NCBI GenBank assembly: GCA_905182985.1
Contig: CAJJDN010000001.1
Span: forward strand, 416,347 to 480,346
Origin: Paramecium sonneborni
Taxonomy: Eukaryota > Ciliophora > Oligohymenophorea > Peniculida > Parameciidae
Length of the DNA: 64,000 bases
Direction: 5' to 3'
Below the pieces are notes generated by a model. The model ran no database searches. It was given only the letters and a program-made list of their open reading frames with translations, and was not told the DNA's origin. The position numbers were made by a program, and so were the translations under genes. Of the stretch, positions 38,090 through 50,123 are shown piece by piece (the stretch's first letter is position 1; each line of letters starts with the position of its first letter).

Positions 38090-39888
38090 TCATTTTATTA
38101 AAGAATAAATTAAATCACAATATTATTTGAAATTTTCTTGGACCTTCTTAAATCCAACATGTAAAATTAAAGGTTGCAACTGAGCCTTTGAATGCAATCC
38201 TAAAATCACTTCTTCCTTTGATTCAACATATGATGGATGATTAGAATCAATTAATATATAAAATCCTTCAACTGGATTTCTTGTGAAATCAAATAAAGGA
38301 ACATATTCTTTCTTAAATAGTATTTTATAAATGTACATTAAAAGGTAATTATTATTTACTAAGTGGTAAATTGTAAAATCTATCAATAAATAAAAAATGA
38401 AGCACTGATACAAAAACTTTTAAGGCTTCTTTATAGTTTACTAGTTTTTTCCAGAAATCAGCCTCAACTATTTATGGCAATAATATTTAAATAAATGAAT
38501 ACTCCATAAGTAACATTTATGATTATTCAGGTGTTTCAATACTAAATATTCTAATTTAAACTTACTTTAATGTATTATTTGGTCTTAAATTGATTCTACT
38601 TGTTACATATTTGCTATGCCCAATTAAAAGATATCCTTTTGGAAGTGAAAATTTACGCATAAATTCAAGATGTTCTTTAGTGAAATCTAATGGTTAAACT
38701 ATTAAATATCTAAAAAATATCTCCAATACACTAAGCATAGTCTAGCATCTAGCTTATATATCTAAAGTTTAAGTAAATATCCATGATTTATCTAATTATT
38801 TCTTTAATGTACATTCTCTATAAAATTAAGAAATAATTAACAAATAGTTCTATAAATGATAATTGTATTATTATTACAAATTAAGTATCATATTATCCAA
38901 TCTATTCTTAAGAATATTCTTTAAAAGAGATCAATTTAGAATTCCAAATTTTTTTACAAAATTTTAAATATGTTAATGCTACCCAAAAATATCTTACTGC
39001 TCCTCTAAATTTTCTCATTAATATTTTCAATCTTTACTGAGTTATTACTAACTTTTTTTATGATGGTTTTTATGAGCCTGAACCTAATAATGATAATTAT
39101 TAAGATAATTAAGATTGTTTTCTAATGATTGTTTATGAATTTTCAGATGGCCCAGATTAAATACTACCTTTTTGTTTCTATGATCTCCTTTTCTATCTTG
39201 ATTTTATTAAGGGTGATTAAAGAGTTTATCTTTTAGAAGAGTAATTTTAAGAAGATTCTATATCAGTCACATAACGTACTTCTTAATTTTCTTAAGGTTT
39301 TTTTTCTTTATTTTTTTATAGGTCTTTTTCATGAAGCATTCTTAATAAAAATTTATGTAAAGTATCCATTTCTTTAGGTCTTTTCGGTCTTAATTATTAC
39401 TAATTATTTTAAAATTAAGGTTGAATAGGTTGGCTTTATTGATGAAATGGATTCTATAAGTAAGGAATTTAAGAATAATTATATTATTAAGGAATATAAC
39501 CTTATTAAAATTAACTCGGCAAAGGAGGAAGAAAAGGTTATTGATACATTTAAGGGGAAGATTATTAAATAGGTGGGCTTTATTCAATTTTTTTAATCTT
39601 CTATTTTAATGTCTTTAGTTCTTCTAAAATTTAGATACTATATTTCTGTTCTTCTGCTTACTTTAATCTTTCTATATATTGAATCTGTCTTTGTTATTCC
39701 AATCTTGTATCTTCAAAAGCTTATATAAGATTATTTATTGTATTATTTTAATATTGAATTTTTCTTTCTAAAGTTCCTACGAAAGAACCATCTTCAACGA
39801 AATTTGGTGTTGATTACTACTCGTTATAAGATTCTTGTCTAGGATATTTATTCCTTCTTCTATAAAAATGAAAATCTCTTCCACTCAT
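38090..39888 (-). CDS. Coiled-coil, Pro/Gln-rich protein with a conserved-looking C-terminal domain
   Basis: Four exons with introns at 38850-38877 (28 nt), 38542-38565 (24 nt) and 38312-38336 (25 nt) give 573 aa. The N terminus is basic (MSGRDFHFYRRRNKYPRQES), followed by a coiled coil at about residues 35-100 (IERLKQAEEQKYSIQILEEL). A Pro/Gln/Tyr-rich stretch of about 60 residues comes next, then a Lys/Ser/Gln-rich linker. From about residue 250 the text looks globular (FRGAVRYFWVALTYLKFC, DFTKEHLEFMRKFSLPKGYL, GFYILIDSNHPSYVESKEE). I do not recognise the family. The next gene upstream is SAXO, 81 bp away on the same strand, so a ciliary or cytoskeletal role is possible but only inferred. 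Confidence 0.75.
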
Positions 39889-39969
39889 ATATAAAGTTCG
39901 ATAATAATAATAATAATATGTCAAAATTTTAATTTTATTTATTATCTTTAATCAAAATCATTATAATTT

Positions 39970-40848
39970 TCAAAATTCTGTGTTACGAGCAACTTCTTCC
40001 AATACTTCCTTAGCTGGACATTAATTTAAACTTTTTGAATCAAATTCTTTGCGATATTCACTATTATATTATCCATTATATGAAGGATTTAAGTTTGGCT
40101 AATAATTTATATAAATATAATACATTTTATTAGTTCTTAGATGTTGGTACTTTATCAGTTCTAAATGGTTTATACGACGACTTAGCTATTGATTCTGCTG
40201 AGAATTATAAATCTGGTGGAGATAATGGGGATCTAAATTAATAAATAATATACTTCATGGCTTTGTTCATATTTTTACAACTCTATACTGGAGGAGCTTA
40301 TACTCCTTAGTAACTGTCTTTATAGATACTTTTTCCCATAAAAGGCATTTCTTTAATAACAGTAGGATTGTTTTATGGTAAAAGTTAAGGTGTATCACCC
40401 ATTCCCCAATTTAAGTACATATTGTTATAAGTTGACAATCCCGAAAAAGGGACTCCACTTACAGTTGGCTTCTAAGAACTTTTATGCAATTCAGCTTTAC
40501 TATTATATCCAGGAAAATCATGCTAATTTATTAGGATATTTATATATACTTTATAAGTTGTTACATTTCCTATATCCCCTTCTGTTTTTGGTTAAGTGAA
40601 TATATTCTAATTATATCGAGATCCAGTTTCTGGGGTCTTTTTCTGATACTCCTTTTAATAAATTGTATAATTCCCATGTAATTAGGGTTTGTGTATACAA
40701 TTTTTACCATTACATTTATGTCTACCACAGTTACATAATGCACATAGACATTTGCCTTTATGTTTTTATTTATTCAATTTTTACCTCCCAAATGATCAAA
40801 GTATTGAGATACTTCTGTTTGATTATCTCTATTTGTTTAAGAACTCAT
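39970..40848 (-). CDS. SAXO-like axonemal microtubule-stabilising protein
   Basis: Five exons with introns at 40756-40784, 40523-40549, 40233-40253 and 40099-40123 give 258 aa. Near the N terminus lies the cysteine signature CLCALCNCGRHKCNG, the hallmark of the SAXO/FAM154 (MAP6-related) family N-terminal microtubule-binding domain. Short repeated units typical of the family follow, containing F/Y-G and KPP/KPT-like motifs (ELHKSSQKPTVSGVPFSGLS). The C terminus ends in the SAXO-like CPAKEVLEEVARNTEF. These proteins bind and stabilise centriolar and axonemal microtubules. The ATG at 40848 comes about 25 codons before the first cysteine cluster, as in other family members. Confidence 0.85.
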
Positions 40849-41115
40849 TAATCTATCATACACCTCCTAAATTTATTAATAATATTATACTTTCTTTTTA
40901 CTTGATATTACATCATTATCGAGAGTTTGAGATGAATTAACAACTTATTTTTAATTGGAAGGCAATTGTAATTTAGAATTAAACTTGTTAGAATTATTAT
41001 TTTTTGGAGTTTATTAAGCCATTTGCAAATATGTTTTGATTTAATTATTGAATTTATATTGAAAATTTTTTGCATACATATTTTTGATATGTTGTCTTTA
41101 ATATAATATATAAAC

Positions 41116-41816
41116 TCATATTAACTAATTACATTTATTTATTTCTTCTAAATTATTAAATGACAGCGATAGTTATTATTTTTTGTTGGTTTTTAAGAAT
41201 ATTAACTCATCTGTCGGTACGTAAAGTACATCATACTCTGAATATTTTTCTTATTTTATTTATTATAATGTTGATGTCATTAAAATCTCTATACGGTAGC
41301 AATATTTGAAATCATTTAATGTTGATAAAAAGTCTTTTTTAATCTTAGATTTGAATTTGCATTATGTTTACCAACTCTAATTCATTTTCTCTATTACTGA
41401 TTTACTTCCCTCTTGAATAGCCTAAGTTGAATATTTCTACAAATTACATCGTCAAGTGTGTACCGAGAATAATTTGTTCTTATTATCGGTATATATTTTA
41501 TGTTTAATATTTTTAGTATAACATCTACGCTTAACTGAGCAATTAAATTGAATCTCTATTTTTTCATGCATTCCAAAGGTTCATTCTAATTTAATTTAAT
41601 AGTTTATCAATAACTTACAAAATATAAATAGTGACACTCTTTAGGAATGTGATTCTATAGATGTTCAAATAGGACTTATGAATATTGCTCTGAATAATTT
41701 TTCGTCAATTTAAACTCTAATTTTGGTAATACCTCTTGGTTATTAACCATAAACCTAACTACCATACTATCATTCTCTAAAGACTCCTTCACCAAAATGA
41801 AATAGATCTAATCCAT
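41116..41816 (-). CDS. Unknown protein
   Basis: Three exons with introns at 41586-41618 (33 nt, among the longest in the window) and 41377-41405 (29 nt) give 212 aa. Both introns contain or bypass TGA codons that would end the frame, which supports the model. Sequence features: an acidic and hydrophobic N-terminal third (IYFILVKESLENDSMVVRFM), His/Cys-containing ECHYLYF near residue 65, and a C-terminal half with Lys/Leu helices and DVLYVPTDELIFLKTNK. No TM, signal peptide or known domain. It lies 267 bp upstream of SAXO on the same strand. Confidence 0.65.
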
Positions 41817-42614
41817 TATGTTAATATTAGACTTGCTTTAATTAGTATTTTTATTATTAATGATGGATTATACTTTCATATTGAGATTCAGAAACTTTTC
41901 ATTTTACTTTTAAGCGCAAACATGATTCAAAAAATAATCAGAAATTTAGCAGAATATTTTTTAAACTTATTCACACTTCACTTCATGCTAAATGATGTTT
42001 TTAAAGAATTACTTTAATTATTTCTAATATATTAATTTTCATCAAGACATAAGTCAAATTAATAAAATAATTCTCACATTAAAATAAGAAGGCAATTTTT
42101 TTCTTTAAAAAATTAATAGAGCAAATTTATTAATTATCTAAGTAAAAATATTCTGCAAATTAATATATGCTCCTCTTAATATAATGCTACATCAACATAA
42201 TAAATTAGAATATAATATTTTAATGTGTCTTAGAGAAATTAAATTTTTACATATTACTCTCAAAGTGATTTATTATAAATTTTAATAAGTTAACTAAATA
42301 TGATACATTATTATTTCAAAAGAATCTTCAAAAAAAATTATAAAATTTTCATCAAATCATAATTTAAATGAATTTTTAGAAGCTTTTTATTTAAATTATT
42401 TAAATATTTTCTTTTCCACAAAGTTACATAAATTATGGAACTTTTGGAAAAGAAAAAATTACAACAAAATAAAAAGTTTACCAATGAATTTAAACATAGA
42501 ATAAACTTAGGAGATTCATTTCAAATATTAGTACTTTTCATTAATTTAATTTATTAATTATTACTTATTTGGAATAAATAAGCCTTTCATTTTTTAAAAT
42601 AAATAAATTTTAAA
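41817..42614. other. Intergenic, weak gene-start-like fragment only
   Basis: About 800 bp of A/T-rich DNA. At 42435 a plus-strand ATG opens a hydrophilic stretch (MELLEKKKLQQNKKFTNEFK) that soon dissolves into A/T-rich noise and runs antisense into the next gene. It could be the remnant of a gene 5' end; it is not called. Confidence 0.5.
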
Positions 42615-43358
42615 TCATTTCTTTTATTATTATAAAAACTCCTTAAATCCTTTTGAAGGACCTTTTTATTTGGTTCTCTCTCCTATTAATTTTAATTATT
42701 CCTCTTTTTCTAATACGTCTGGCTTCTATTTTTATAGTGCCAAATATAATTAATCGCTTGCTTTCTTACATTCAACACTTTTTCCATTATAAACTGCTAC
42801 AGTAGTTTAAATTATATTATCCCAATCACAATTAAAATCTGAAGCCAATACAATTTTCACTAAAGTAGGATAAGAATGAGTTTGTAATTTCTATATTATA
42901 ATTTATTTTATACATAATTAGATTATAATGTGATATTACATAAGATCTAAATGAGATCATTTGAGTATGGTTTTTGTGATAAAATTTCAACTGTTTATAA
43001 AGCTTCATTTTTTAAAAACTTAAAATCACTTTCACATTTTTCAAATAATTTATGCAAAATTTTTTCATCATAAACATTATGATGTTAAACTTGATATTTA
43101 ATTAGTCATACTTGTTTCCTTAATCAACATCAATGCATTTTTAGACACATTACTTCTAATGCTATCTGTTAAGGGTTAAAGTTAATCCCACCATTCTTAA
43201 ATTTTAAATTAATCACTGTGAAATTTGTTTTAAGCTCTTAAGCTGTCTATAAATAAAAACTGTTATTTCCAATCATTTGGATCAATTTTTTATATTTCTT
43301 AATCTTACAAATTTTCATAAGTAGTATATTGGACTTAATCTTGCTATTATTAATCCAT
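42615..43358 (-). CDS. Helical-repeat protein, TOG/CLASP-N-like
   Basis: Three exons with introns at 43090-43111 (22 nt) and 42891-42913 (23 nt) give 232 aa. After a Gln-rich N terminus, residues about 25-190 read as consecutive alpha-helical pairs: DPNDWKQQFLFIDSLRAQNK, PLTDSIRSNVSKNALMLIKE and SDFKFLKNEALQTVEILSQK. The first two resemble the CLASP-N/TOG pattern in which a W-K helix precedes an LRS-type N-V-S/K-A repeat, as in CLASP and TOGARAM proteins that bind tubulin. The C terminus is Lys/Gln/Glu-rich (GPSKGFKEFLQQQKK). At 232 aa it would hold a single TOG-like array. The identification rests on pattern only; a generic HEAT/ARM protein is the main alternative. Confidence 0.6.
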
Positions 43359-43717
43359 GAATTTATAAAAAATTAAACTAAAATAATTAAAATCAATAGA
43401 AAATAAAAAAATACACATAATCAGTTCTGATTCATCGTTTTATTTAAAATATATGGAAGCAAATTTGCTATAAAATAATTTATTATATGAAAAAATGGTA
43501 TTGAATATAATAGTTATTAAAATTTATTAAAATCAAGTTACTAAATAAAAATTGAGATTCAAAAGTGATAATTAAAATTTTTAAAAAGTATAATTCTTGC
43601 ATAGCTTTTTGAGATGTAGAATTTTAAAAGTTATTATGTTTTAGTTGTTAATCCAATTTTTCTCTTATTTGAAAATAAAAAAAATAAATTTAAATAAAAA
43701 ATTAATCTTTATTAGTG
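43359..43717. other. Intergenic between divergent genes, nothing recognised
   Basis: About 360 bp of A/T-rich DNA separating two divergent start codons; it presumably holds both promoters. No motif identified. Confidence 0.55.
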
Positions 43718-46455
43718 ATGCAGCCATAATCATCTTTTTAATTGATTTAAGAAAATATAATTGGGTAAATGAAAAGAGGAGAAACATAGAGTGCTTTGAT
43801 TGAAATAGATAGGTAAATAAAAAAGCCCAAATTTAACCAAATGGAAAAAAAAAAACTCCAATTATTAAAAGCGTTAATCTTAGTTTAGATTGGAGCTTTA
43901 GGAGAAGCTTCAAAAATATCAAATGAAAATTTAAATGATGCTGAACTAGAAATTATTTAATAGTATTCTGGTCTATGTAAGGATCTAAACTTAATGAATA
44001 TTTATTTTAAAAAATTCAAACCCTAAACTCTAGAGTAGAATAAAGAGCTTTATTCTCATTTAATATAAGCTCTTCTATTTTAGGATGCATCATAGATTGC
44101 TATAAAAATTTACAAACAAGAAAAAGAAAAAAATTAAGAAACTTTAATGGAATATATAGTGTTGCTAAGTTAAAAAGACGACATGGGAGGGAAAATTGTA
44201 GAAATGTTTCTAAACAAAATTACATAAAATATTTCATCAGAGAAGTATTGGCTTTAAATTATTTAGTAATTTGGAGGGTGATGAATTAGGAGCTTAATTA
44301 ATTAAATTTAAAATGAAATATTACTAACACAATACAAACAAAAATGTGGAAAAAGTTTAATAAATTCTAGACAGTCATGCTCCATTATTTGTTGAATATT
44401 AATAGAATGCAGCAATCTCTCTTTGGATTTATTAGAATAATCCAACAGGTATCATTAAATTTAAATTTAGATTTTACATATGAATAAACTTTGAAATACC
44501 ATTATAAAGTTTATAATTCTTTAGCAACAGATTAAATATTAATTAATTTTGAATGTTAAGAATAACTTGTCTTAGCATTTTACACTGAAGCATTTTAATT
44601 AGAAATTGAATAAATAGAAACACCTTTTTAAATAGTTCCAAAAGATAAACTTTTAAGTCATATTTACAATAGTTGTTAATTATTATTAACATAAATAAAA
44701 AATGGTTTGGCATAAAAATAGCTTTTACTTATTTCATTAAAAATATTAAACTTATCTTAAAATTCAAGTGTTGAAGAAACATTAAGATTAGTTGAATTAT
44801 TATTTTAATCTTAAGGTGATAAGTATACATTTTGCACAGAATTATTTAAAGCCATTCCTAAATTGAAACTGCATCAAGAAATATATAATATTATACAAAA
44901 AGTAAAAACATAATCTCAATCAAAAGAAGCATAAACTGTTGCTCATATTAATTTAAAAAAGTTAGAGATTTATATTTCACAAGAACCAACAAAATATCTT
45001 GATGAATTAATTTAATTATATTAATCACATTATGTTCCAGAAAAAGTAGAAAAAGGAGATAGATTATTATAAGATGAATATTTAATGATTGCTATTGACA
45101 TTCTTTATGATGTCAACGATTTTTAAAAAATGATAAAGAGTTTAGAATTAATTGATTTAGGATTGAAGAACTCTCCATATAATTTTGATTTCTTATTTAG
45201 ATAAATAATTATATTATGCGAATTAGGATTATTAGAATAAGCTATTGAATCATTAACAAGACTAGATATAAAAGGAGTATAATTTGAAACTTTAGGAATG
45301 ACTTATGCAAAAACATTCCTTGAATTTGGAAATAATTTAGATTCGGTAGAAAAAAAGAATTAATAAGCCTTAATGTTTTATTTAGAAAATATAAGAGAAT
45401 CTAAAAAAAATTTAATGACATCGTTCAAAATGAAGAATTATGTACCCTTTGAATCTTTTTATCAATTTGAAAATTGGATATCTAATTCTTATATAAAATT
45501 AATTTATTATTTTGTCTAATGCAATCTATTCAATGAAAAATAAAAATAAAATTATAATACAGAATATTTTTGTTAGCAGATAAAAAATAAACTATAAACT
45601 CCTTCAACTTTTTCAATTTAAGAAACTCACTTTTAGAGCTATTTCATTAGAGAATTTAATAATAATTTATTAAAATATGATAATTATATTGGAATTTATT
45701 AAAGTTAAAAATAATTACTTTTAGAAACTTTATTTTTAGCTGTAAATAAAATTTTATTCTATATAGTATAATAATGGAATTTCAGAATTAAAAAATGATA
45801 TTTAAGAATTATAAAACGTTCTGAATGTTTATAAAGAAATTGTTAATATCCAATAAAATTACAATGAGATTGAACTAAATTACAGAAACCAATTAGCAAA
45901 TTAGCCTTTACCAGTTAAATATTTAATTGATTACAAGGAGTAATTTTTATAAATTGATATATCTTTAGGTTGATTAATCATGAAAGGGAACTTCGACTTT
46001 CAATTGGAAGATTTTACATAGCTATATTTAAACCTTAAAATGATATTCCAACAAATGATTATTTAGTAGATCTTTCAAAATTTTAAGATATAAAGAATAT
46101 CATTTAAAAGATATTAAATAATGAAGATATTCCAACTAATTTAATTAGAATATTAAATCGCATTTATAAACATACTTTCCCTATTTTGATAGTACTTATA
46201 AAACAATCAACTGAAATAAAATCAAAGTTATTTACTTTATAAAAGAAGGCTTAAGGTGAATTGAAAACTATTTTAGAAAAAGCACATAAATAAATATCAT
46301 AGACTTTAAATACATTTAGAGAAGAATTGGTTTAATTTAGCACAGATTTATTAATTTATGTAAAGAATGAATTACCAAAAAAGAGAATAGAACTATTAAA
46401 GTATTAATTCTTAAATAAATTTTAGCATGAGTCTGAAAAATAAATAGATGATTGA
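43718..46455 (+). CDS. NAA25: NatB auxiliary subunit NAA25 (MDM20-like)
   Basis: Ribosome-associated TPR scaffold of the NatB N-terminal acetyltransferase, which acetylates Met-Asp/Glu/Asn/Gln starts. Five exons with introns at 44245-44266, 44449-44470, 45742-45766 and 45940-45968 encode 879 aa (human 972). The N terminus matches the family opening repeat, in which a run of paired helices counts residues (ETQSALIEIDRQIKKPKFNQ, LQLLKALILVQIGALGEA). A mid-protein segment LDIKGVQFETLGMTYAKTF resembles the conserved IKNIQLDSLG region. The C-terminal third is helical with Lys-rich coils (AQGELKTILEKAHKQISQTL). Each intron carries or hides a TGA in the unspliced frame. Assignment is by recall of the family pattern, not a search. 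Confidence 0.75.
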
Positions 46456-46942
46456 AACTTTAGACTCTAATCTACATTTTTAAGCTTTATCAACATAGAC
46501 AATGATAGAAGAAAAGTTAAAGTAATTGAGATGAAAATTATTATAAATATTCAGTATTTCATTTGAGTACTTTTAAGATAAATGATATTAATTTGGAGTT
46601 TTCTTCTACTAATATTTCAGAGTCTTTTCACTTGATTAATCATTTCCTATTTCAACAAATTGGCTTTAACAATCTAATGTATTTATATATGTTTTAATAA
46701 AATCTTTATCAATCCCTTATGTGAGAAACTTATTCTTTAAGTTTAGAAAATTTTTCATTTTCCTGTTCTATTTACCTAAACTTTATAAAAAAGAGTGATT
46801 TTTTTATATATTCTTTAAATGATGCTTTGTTCAAAAAATATTTTATAGAATAAATCATTTAAGATAATTTTCTTTTATTTATTAAGCAAAAAAAAATTTA
46901 AAGTTATACATATTGTAAATTTTCAATAAACTTCTTGTTTGC
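46456..46942. other. Intergenic, nothing recognised
   Basis: About 490 bp of T/A-rich spacer downstream of NAA25. No open frame of note on either strand. Confidence 0.6.
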
Positions 46943-48047
46943 TTTATAAAAAATATAATAATATTTTATAATATATATTTAATGCCTCCTAAAAAGCCTA
47001 AATAAATTGATCCTCAATTATAATAGGTATTTATTTAAGTAGTAAAATATAGGAACAATTTGAGAAATGGAAAGAGAGTGATGAGTTTAGAGTTTGGAAT
47101 GAACTTAAAATAATCTCGAAATCACTTGACACTAATATTTCTGAAACAACCAAAGATTTAACTGGAAATTGGCAAGTAAAATTCATGTATATAAAGATAT
47201 ATCACAATAAATTGTTTGAATTATGCTAAGTATTTAAGTGCAAACCCAAATTTAAATACATTGATCATATTCATATTAGAAGTGCATTCTTTGCTTAAGA
47301 AGACATTGAAATAAATAAATAAATAATAAAACAATATATAGATGGGATATATTGTTCTGTAGAAAAGTTAGATAAAGATCGTGGAAACCATGTAAAATAA
47401 GCTTTTGCAAAAATATACAGAAGTAATTTAAAGAAATTTATATTATTTTAGCATTGGAGGATCATAAATTTTTAGAGATGAGTGCAGAAAATTATTAAGC
47501 AGAAAGAAAAAACTTATAAACTTTATTAAATGAGTTTTCTAAAAAATTACCTATTTTAATTAAGATTAGTCATAAACTTATAGAAGAACGTTTGATGTAA
47601 GTAACAGCAGCATTGAGAGCACTCTTAGAAATTAATAAGAAATTAATGTTTTTTGATTTGAGAAATACTACATAACGAGATCGGATGATAAGAGATTTTA
47701 TAATGAAAGCAGATATTGAATAATATTGCATTTGTTTATAAGAATGTTAAAGAATCTTGCTTGAATCATAAGCAATAAAAGCAAATCCTAATGTTAAGCT
47801 TATTTTTAACAAATTAGGTTATTAAAATTGGTAAGCTATATTTATATGTATAAATTTAGGTAAGATAATAAAATAGAGTCTTTTTATCTGAAACCATTAC
47901 TTGAAGCATTTGAAAAAATGAGAAGGAATTTATTATGTTTGATGTTAAAAGGAATAAATTATTATAAAGCACCTTTAATGGATAATCAAGTATATTTATA
48001 TAAGATTATAGTAATTTGTAATTGATATAAATGAAGTCATAAAAGCA
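46943..48047. repeat. Direct repeat copy A, 1,105 bp (probable assembly duplication)
   Basis: Matches 48049-49153 at a constant offset of 1,106 bp; by eye I found no difference. It ends exactly at the single N at 48048 and carries the 5' part of the gene at 48088-50117. Coding and intron bases are equally identical, as expected when two overlapping contig ends are joined without merging. Confidence 0.9.
46982..48047 (+). CDS. Truncated duplicate of the 48088-50117 gene (5' part)
   Basis: The same ATG, reading frame and introns as the complete gene that follows (introns at 47027-47052, 47423-47451, 47831-47859 and 47990-48011), but the copy stops at the N instead of reaching the C-terminal coding half. 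No stop codon closes it before the N. It is most likely the real 5' end of the gene displayed twice, so it should not be counted as a separate locus. If the assembly were correct it would be a partial tandem duplicate. Confidence 0.6.
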
Positions 48048-48048
48048 N
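48048..48048. other. Single-base assembly gap (N)
   Basis: The only ambiguous base seen in the window. It sits precisely between two identical 1,105-bp blocks, which marks it as a join between contigs rather than an isolated uncertain base. Confidence 0.95.
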
Positions 48049-49153
48049 TTTATAAAAAATATAATAATATTTTATAATATATATTTAATGCCTCCTAAAA
48101 AGCCTAAATAAATTGATCCTCAATTATAATAGGTATTTATTTAAGTAGTAAAATATAGGAACAATTTGAGAAATGGAAAGAGAGTGATGAGTTTAGAGTT
48201 TGGAATGAACTTAAAATAATCTCGAAATCACTTGACACTAATATTTCTGAAACAACCAAAGATTTAACTGGAAATTGGCAAGTAAAATTCATGTATATAA
48301 AGATATATCACAATAAATTGTTTGAATTATGCTAAGTATTTAAGTGCAAACCCAAATTTAAATACATTGATCATATTCATATTAGAAGTGCATTCTTTGC
48401 TTAAGAAGACATTGAAATAAATAAATAAATAATAAAACAATATATAGATGGGATATATTGTTCTGTAGAAAAGTTAGATAAAGATCGTGGAAACCATGTA
48501 AAATAAGCTTTTGCAAAAATATACAGAAGTAATTTAAAGAAATTTATATTATTTTAGCATTGGAGGATCATAAATTTTTAGAGATGAGTGCAGAAAATTA
48601 TTAAGCAGAAAGAAAAAACTTATAAACTTTATTAAATGAGTTTTCTAAAAAATTACCTATTTTAATTAAGATTAGTCATAAACTTATAGAAGAACGTTTG
48701 ATGTAAGTAACAGCAGCATTGAGAGCACTCTTAGAAATTAATAAGAAATTAATGTTTTTTGATTTGAGAAATACTACATAACGAGATCGGATGATAAGAG
48801 ATTTTATAATGAAAGCAGATATTGAATAATATTGCATTTGTTTATAAGAATGTTAAAGAATCTTGCTTGAATCATAAGCAATAAAAGCAAATCCTAATGT
48901 TAAGCTTATTTTTAACAAATTAGGTTATTAAAATTGGTAAGCTATATTTATATGTATAAATTTAGGTAAGATAATAAAATAGAGTCTTTTTATCTGAAAC
49001 CATTACTTGAAGCATTTGAAAAAATGAGAAGGAATTTATTATGTTTGATGTTAAAAGGAATAAATTATTATAAAGCACCTTTAATGGATAATCAAGTATA
49101 TTTATATAAGATTATAGTAATTTGTAATTGATATAAATGAAGTCATAAAAGCA
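48049..49153. repeat. Direct repeat copy B, 1,105 bp
   Basis: The second copy of the block at 46943-48047, beginning with the first base after the N and running into unique sequence after 49153. This copy is continuous with the rest of the gene. Confidence 0.9.
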
Positions 49154-50117
49154 GAATTAATAAGTGAACATTTACTAGGATCTCCATTAAAAAGAGACTA
49201 AATCAATTTTGTATATAAAGTATTAAGCGTAATATTTCATGCAAATCCTTAAGCAAGAGAGTTTTTGTAAAAGAAAGATGAGAATTGTATAAAGGGTAGC
49301 ATTCCAAAATTAATTGTCTATCACACAATATTATATATGAGAGCTTGGCGAGATAGAAAAAAAGAAGATGATTTAAAGTAGTAGAAATAATAAGAATAAT
49401 CAGAGTTTTTTAAATAAACTTAACTTTAATATTCATAATTATAAAGTACATCAGATGAAAATTTGGCTAATGCTTAATAAAGTGTTTATATTTCTCCAGA
49501 AAGAAAAAGATAATTAGAAGAGGAATAAAAAAGAAAAGAAGAGGAATAAAAATTGGCAGAAGAAACAGCTAGAGAAAAAGAACAATAATCATTGATGGAA
49601 AAATATGGAAGATATTGGTTATGGGAATTTTATTGTACTTAAGAAAATAGATAAATATTTGAAGATTGTGTAGAAAGAGTTCGGCATATTAATAAAGCAG
49701 TATAATAAGATATTGAAGACGAAATCATTAAAGAAGGTATGATACCAAAGTATATAACATATTATTAAAATCTTTATTAGGATTCGAAGTAGATAATTAC
49801 AATAAAATGATCCAAGTTTATTATTTAATGAATTAAGAAAGAAAGATTATGATAATCAATATGTTTTAATGAGAAGACCTCCAGAATTATGGAATTATCC
49901 AAAGGTAATTGAAGAAGAACATTAATTCAGAGCAATAGCTGATCCTAAAAAATGTTATATAGATTAAAGAATAGAAAATTTAGAAGAGAGAATTAATTAA
50001 TTAGCAAATCATCTTTAAACATAAAAACCATAAACATGGAGAGAATTAATAGAAAGAGTTGTTGATGCATTAAAAGAAACTTACATTTAAGAACCCACTT
50101 AAATTGATGAATAATGA
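48088..50117 (+). CDS. Helical and coiled-coil protein of unknown function
   Basis: Six exons with introns at 48133-48158, 48529-48557, 48937-48965, 49096-49117 and 49750-49780 give 630 aa. A further GT...AG unit at 48282-48302 (21 nt, in frame, no stop) may or may not be spliced (623 aa). N terminus is basic (MPPKKPKQIDPQLQQ). Residues about 15-390 look all-helical (NQDKLIEERLMQVTAAL-type text, FVIDINEVIKAELISEHLLG). A coiled coil rich in Glu/Lys/Gln follows near residues 420-480 (KRQLEEEQKRKEEEQKLAEE). The C terminus contains GRYWLWEFYCTQENRQIFED, RRPPELWNYPKVIEEEHQFR and a final coil. The plan suits an axonemal or cytoskeletal protein; the family is not recognised. Confidence 0.75.
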
Positions 50118-50123
50118 ATTTGT

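Noticed and set aside
39390..39587. Minus-strand 65-codon ORF and a plus-strand Lys/Glu-rich frame over the same bases
   Set aside because: The third reading, a Pro/Gln-rich segment in frame with the 38090-39888 gene, joins exons on both sides and is preferred.
39970..40851. Plus-strand Tyr/His-rich ORFs near 40375-40940
   Set aside because: Shadows of the SAXO gene on the opposite strand, where the CxC-type signature and four introns fit.
46943..49153. Genuine recent tandem gene duplication or mobile element
   Set aside because: Exact identity in introns and exons, ends coinciding with a lone N, and no terminal repeats or transposase favour an assembly error.
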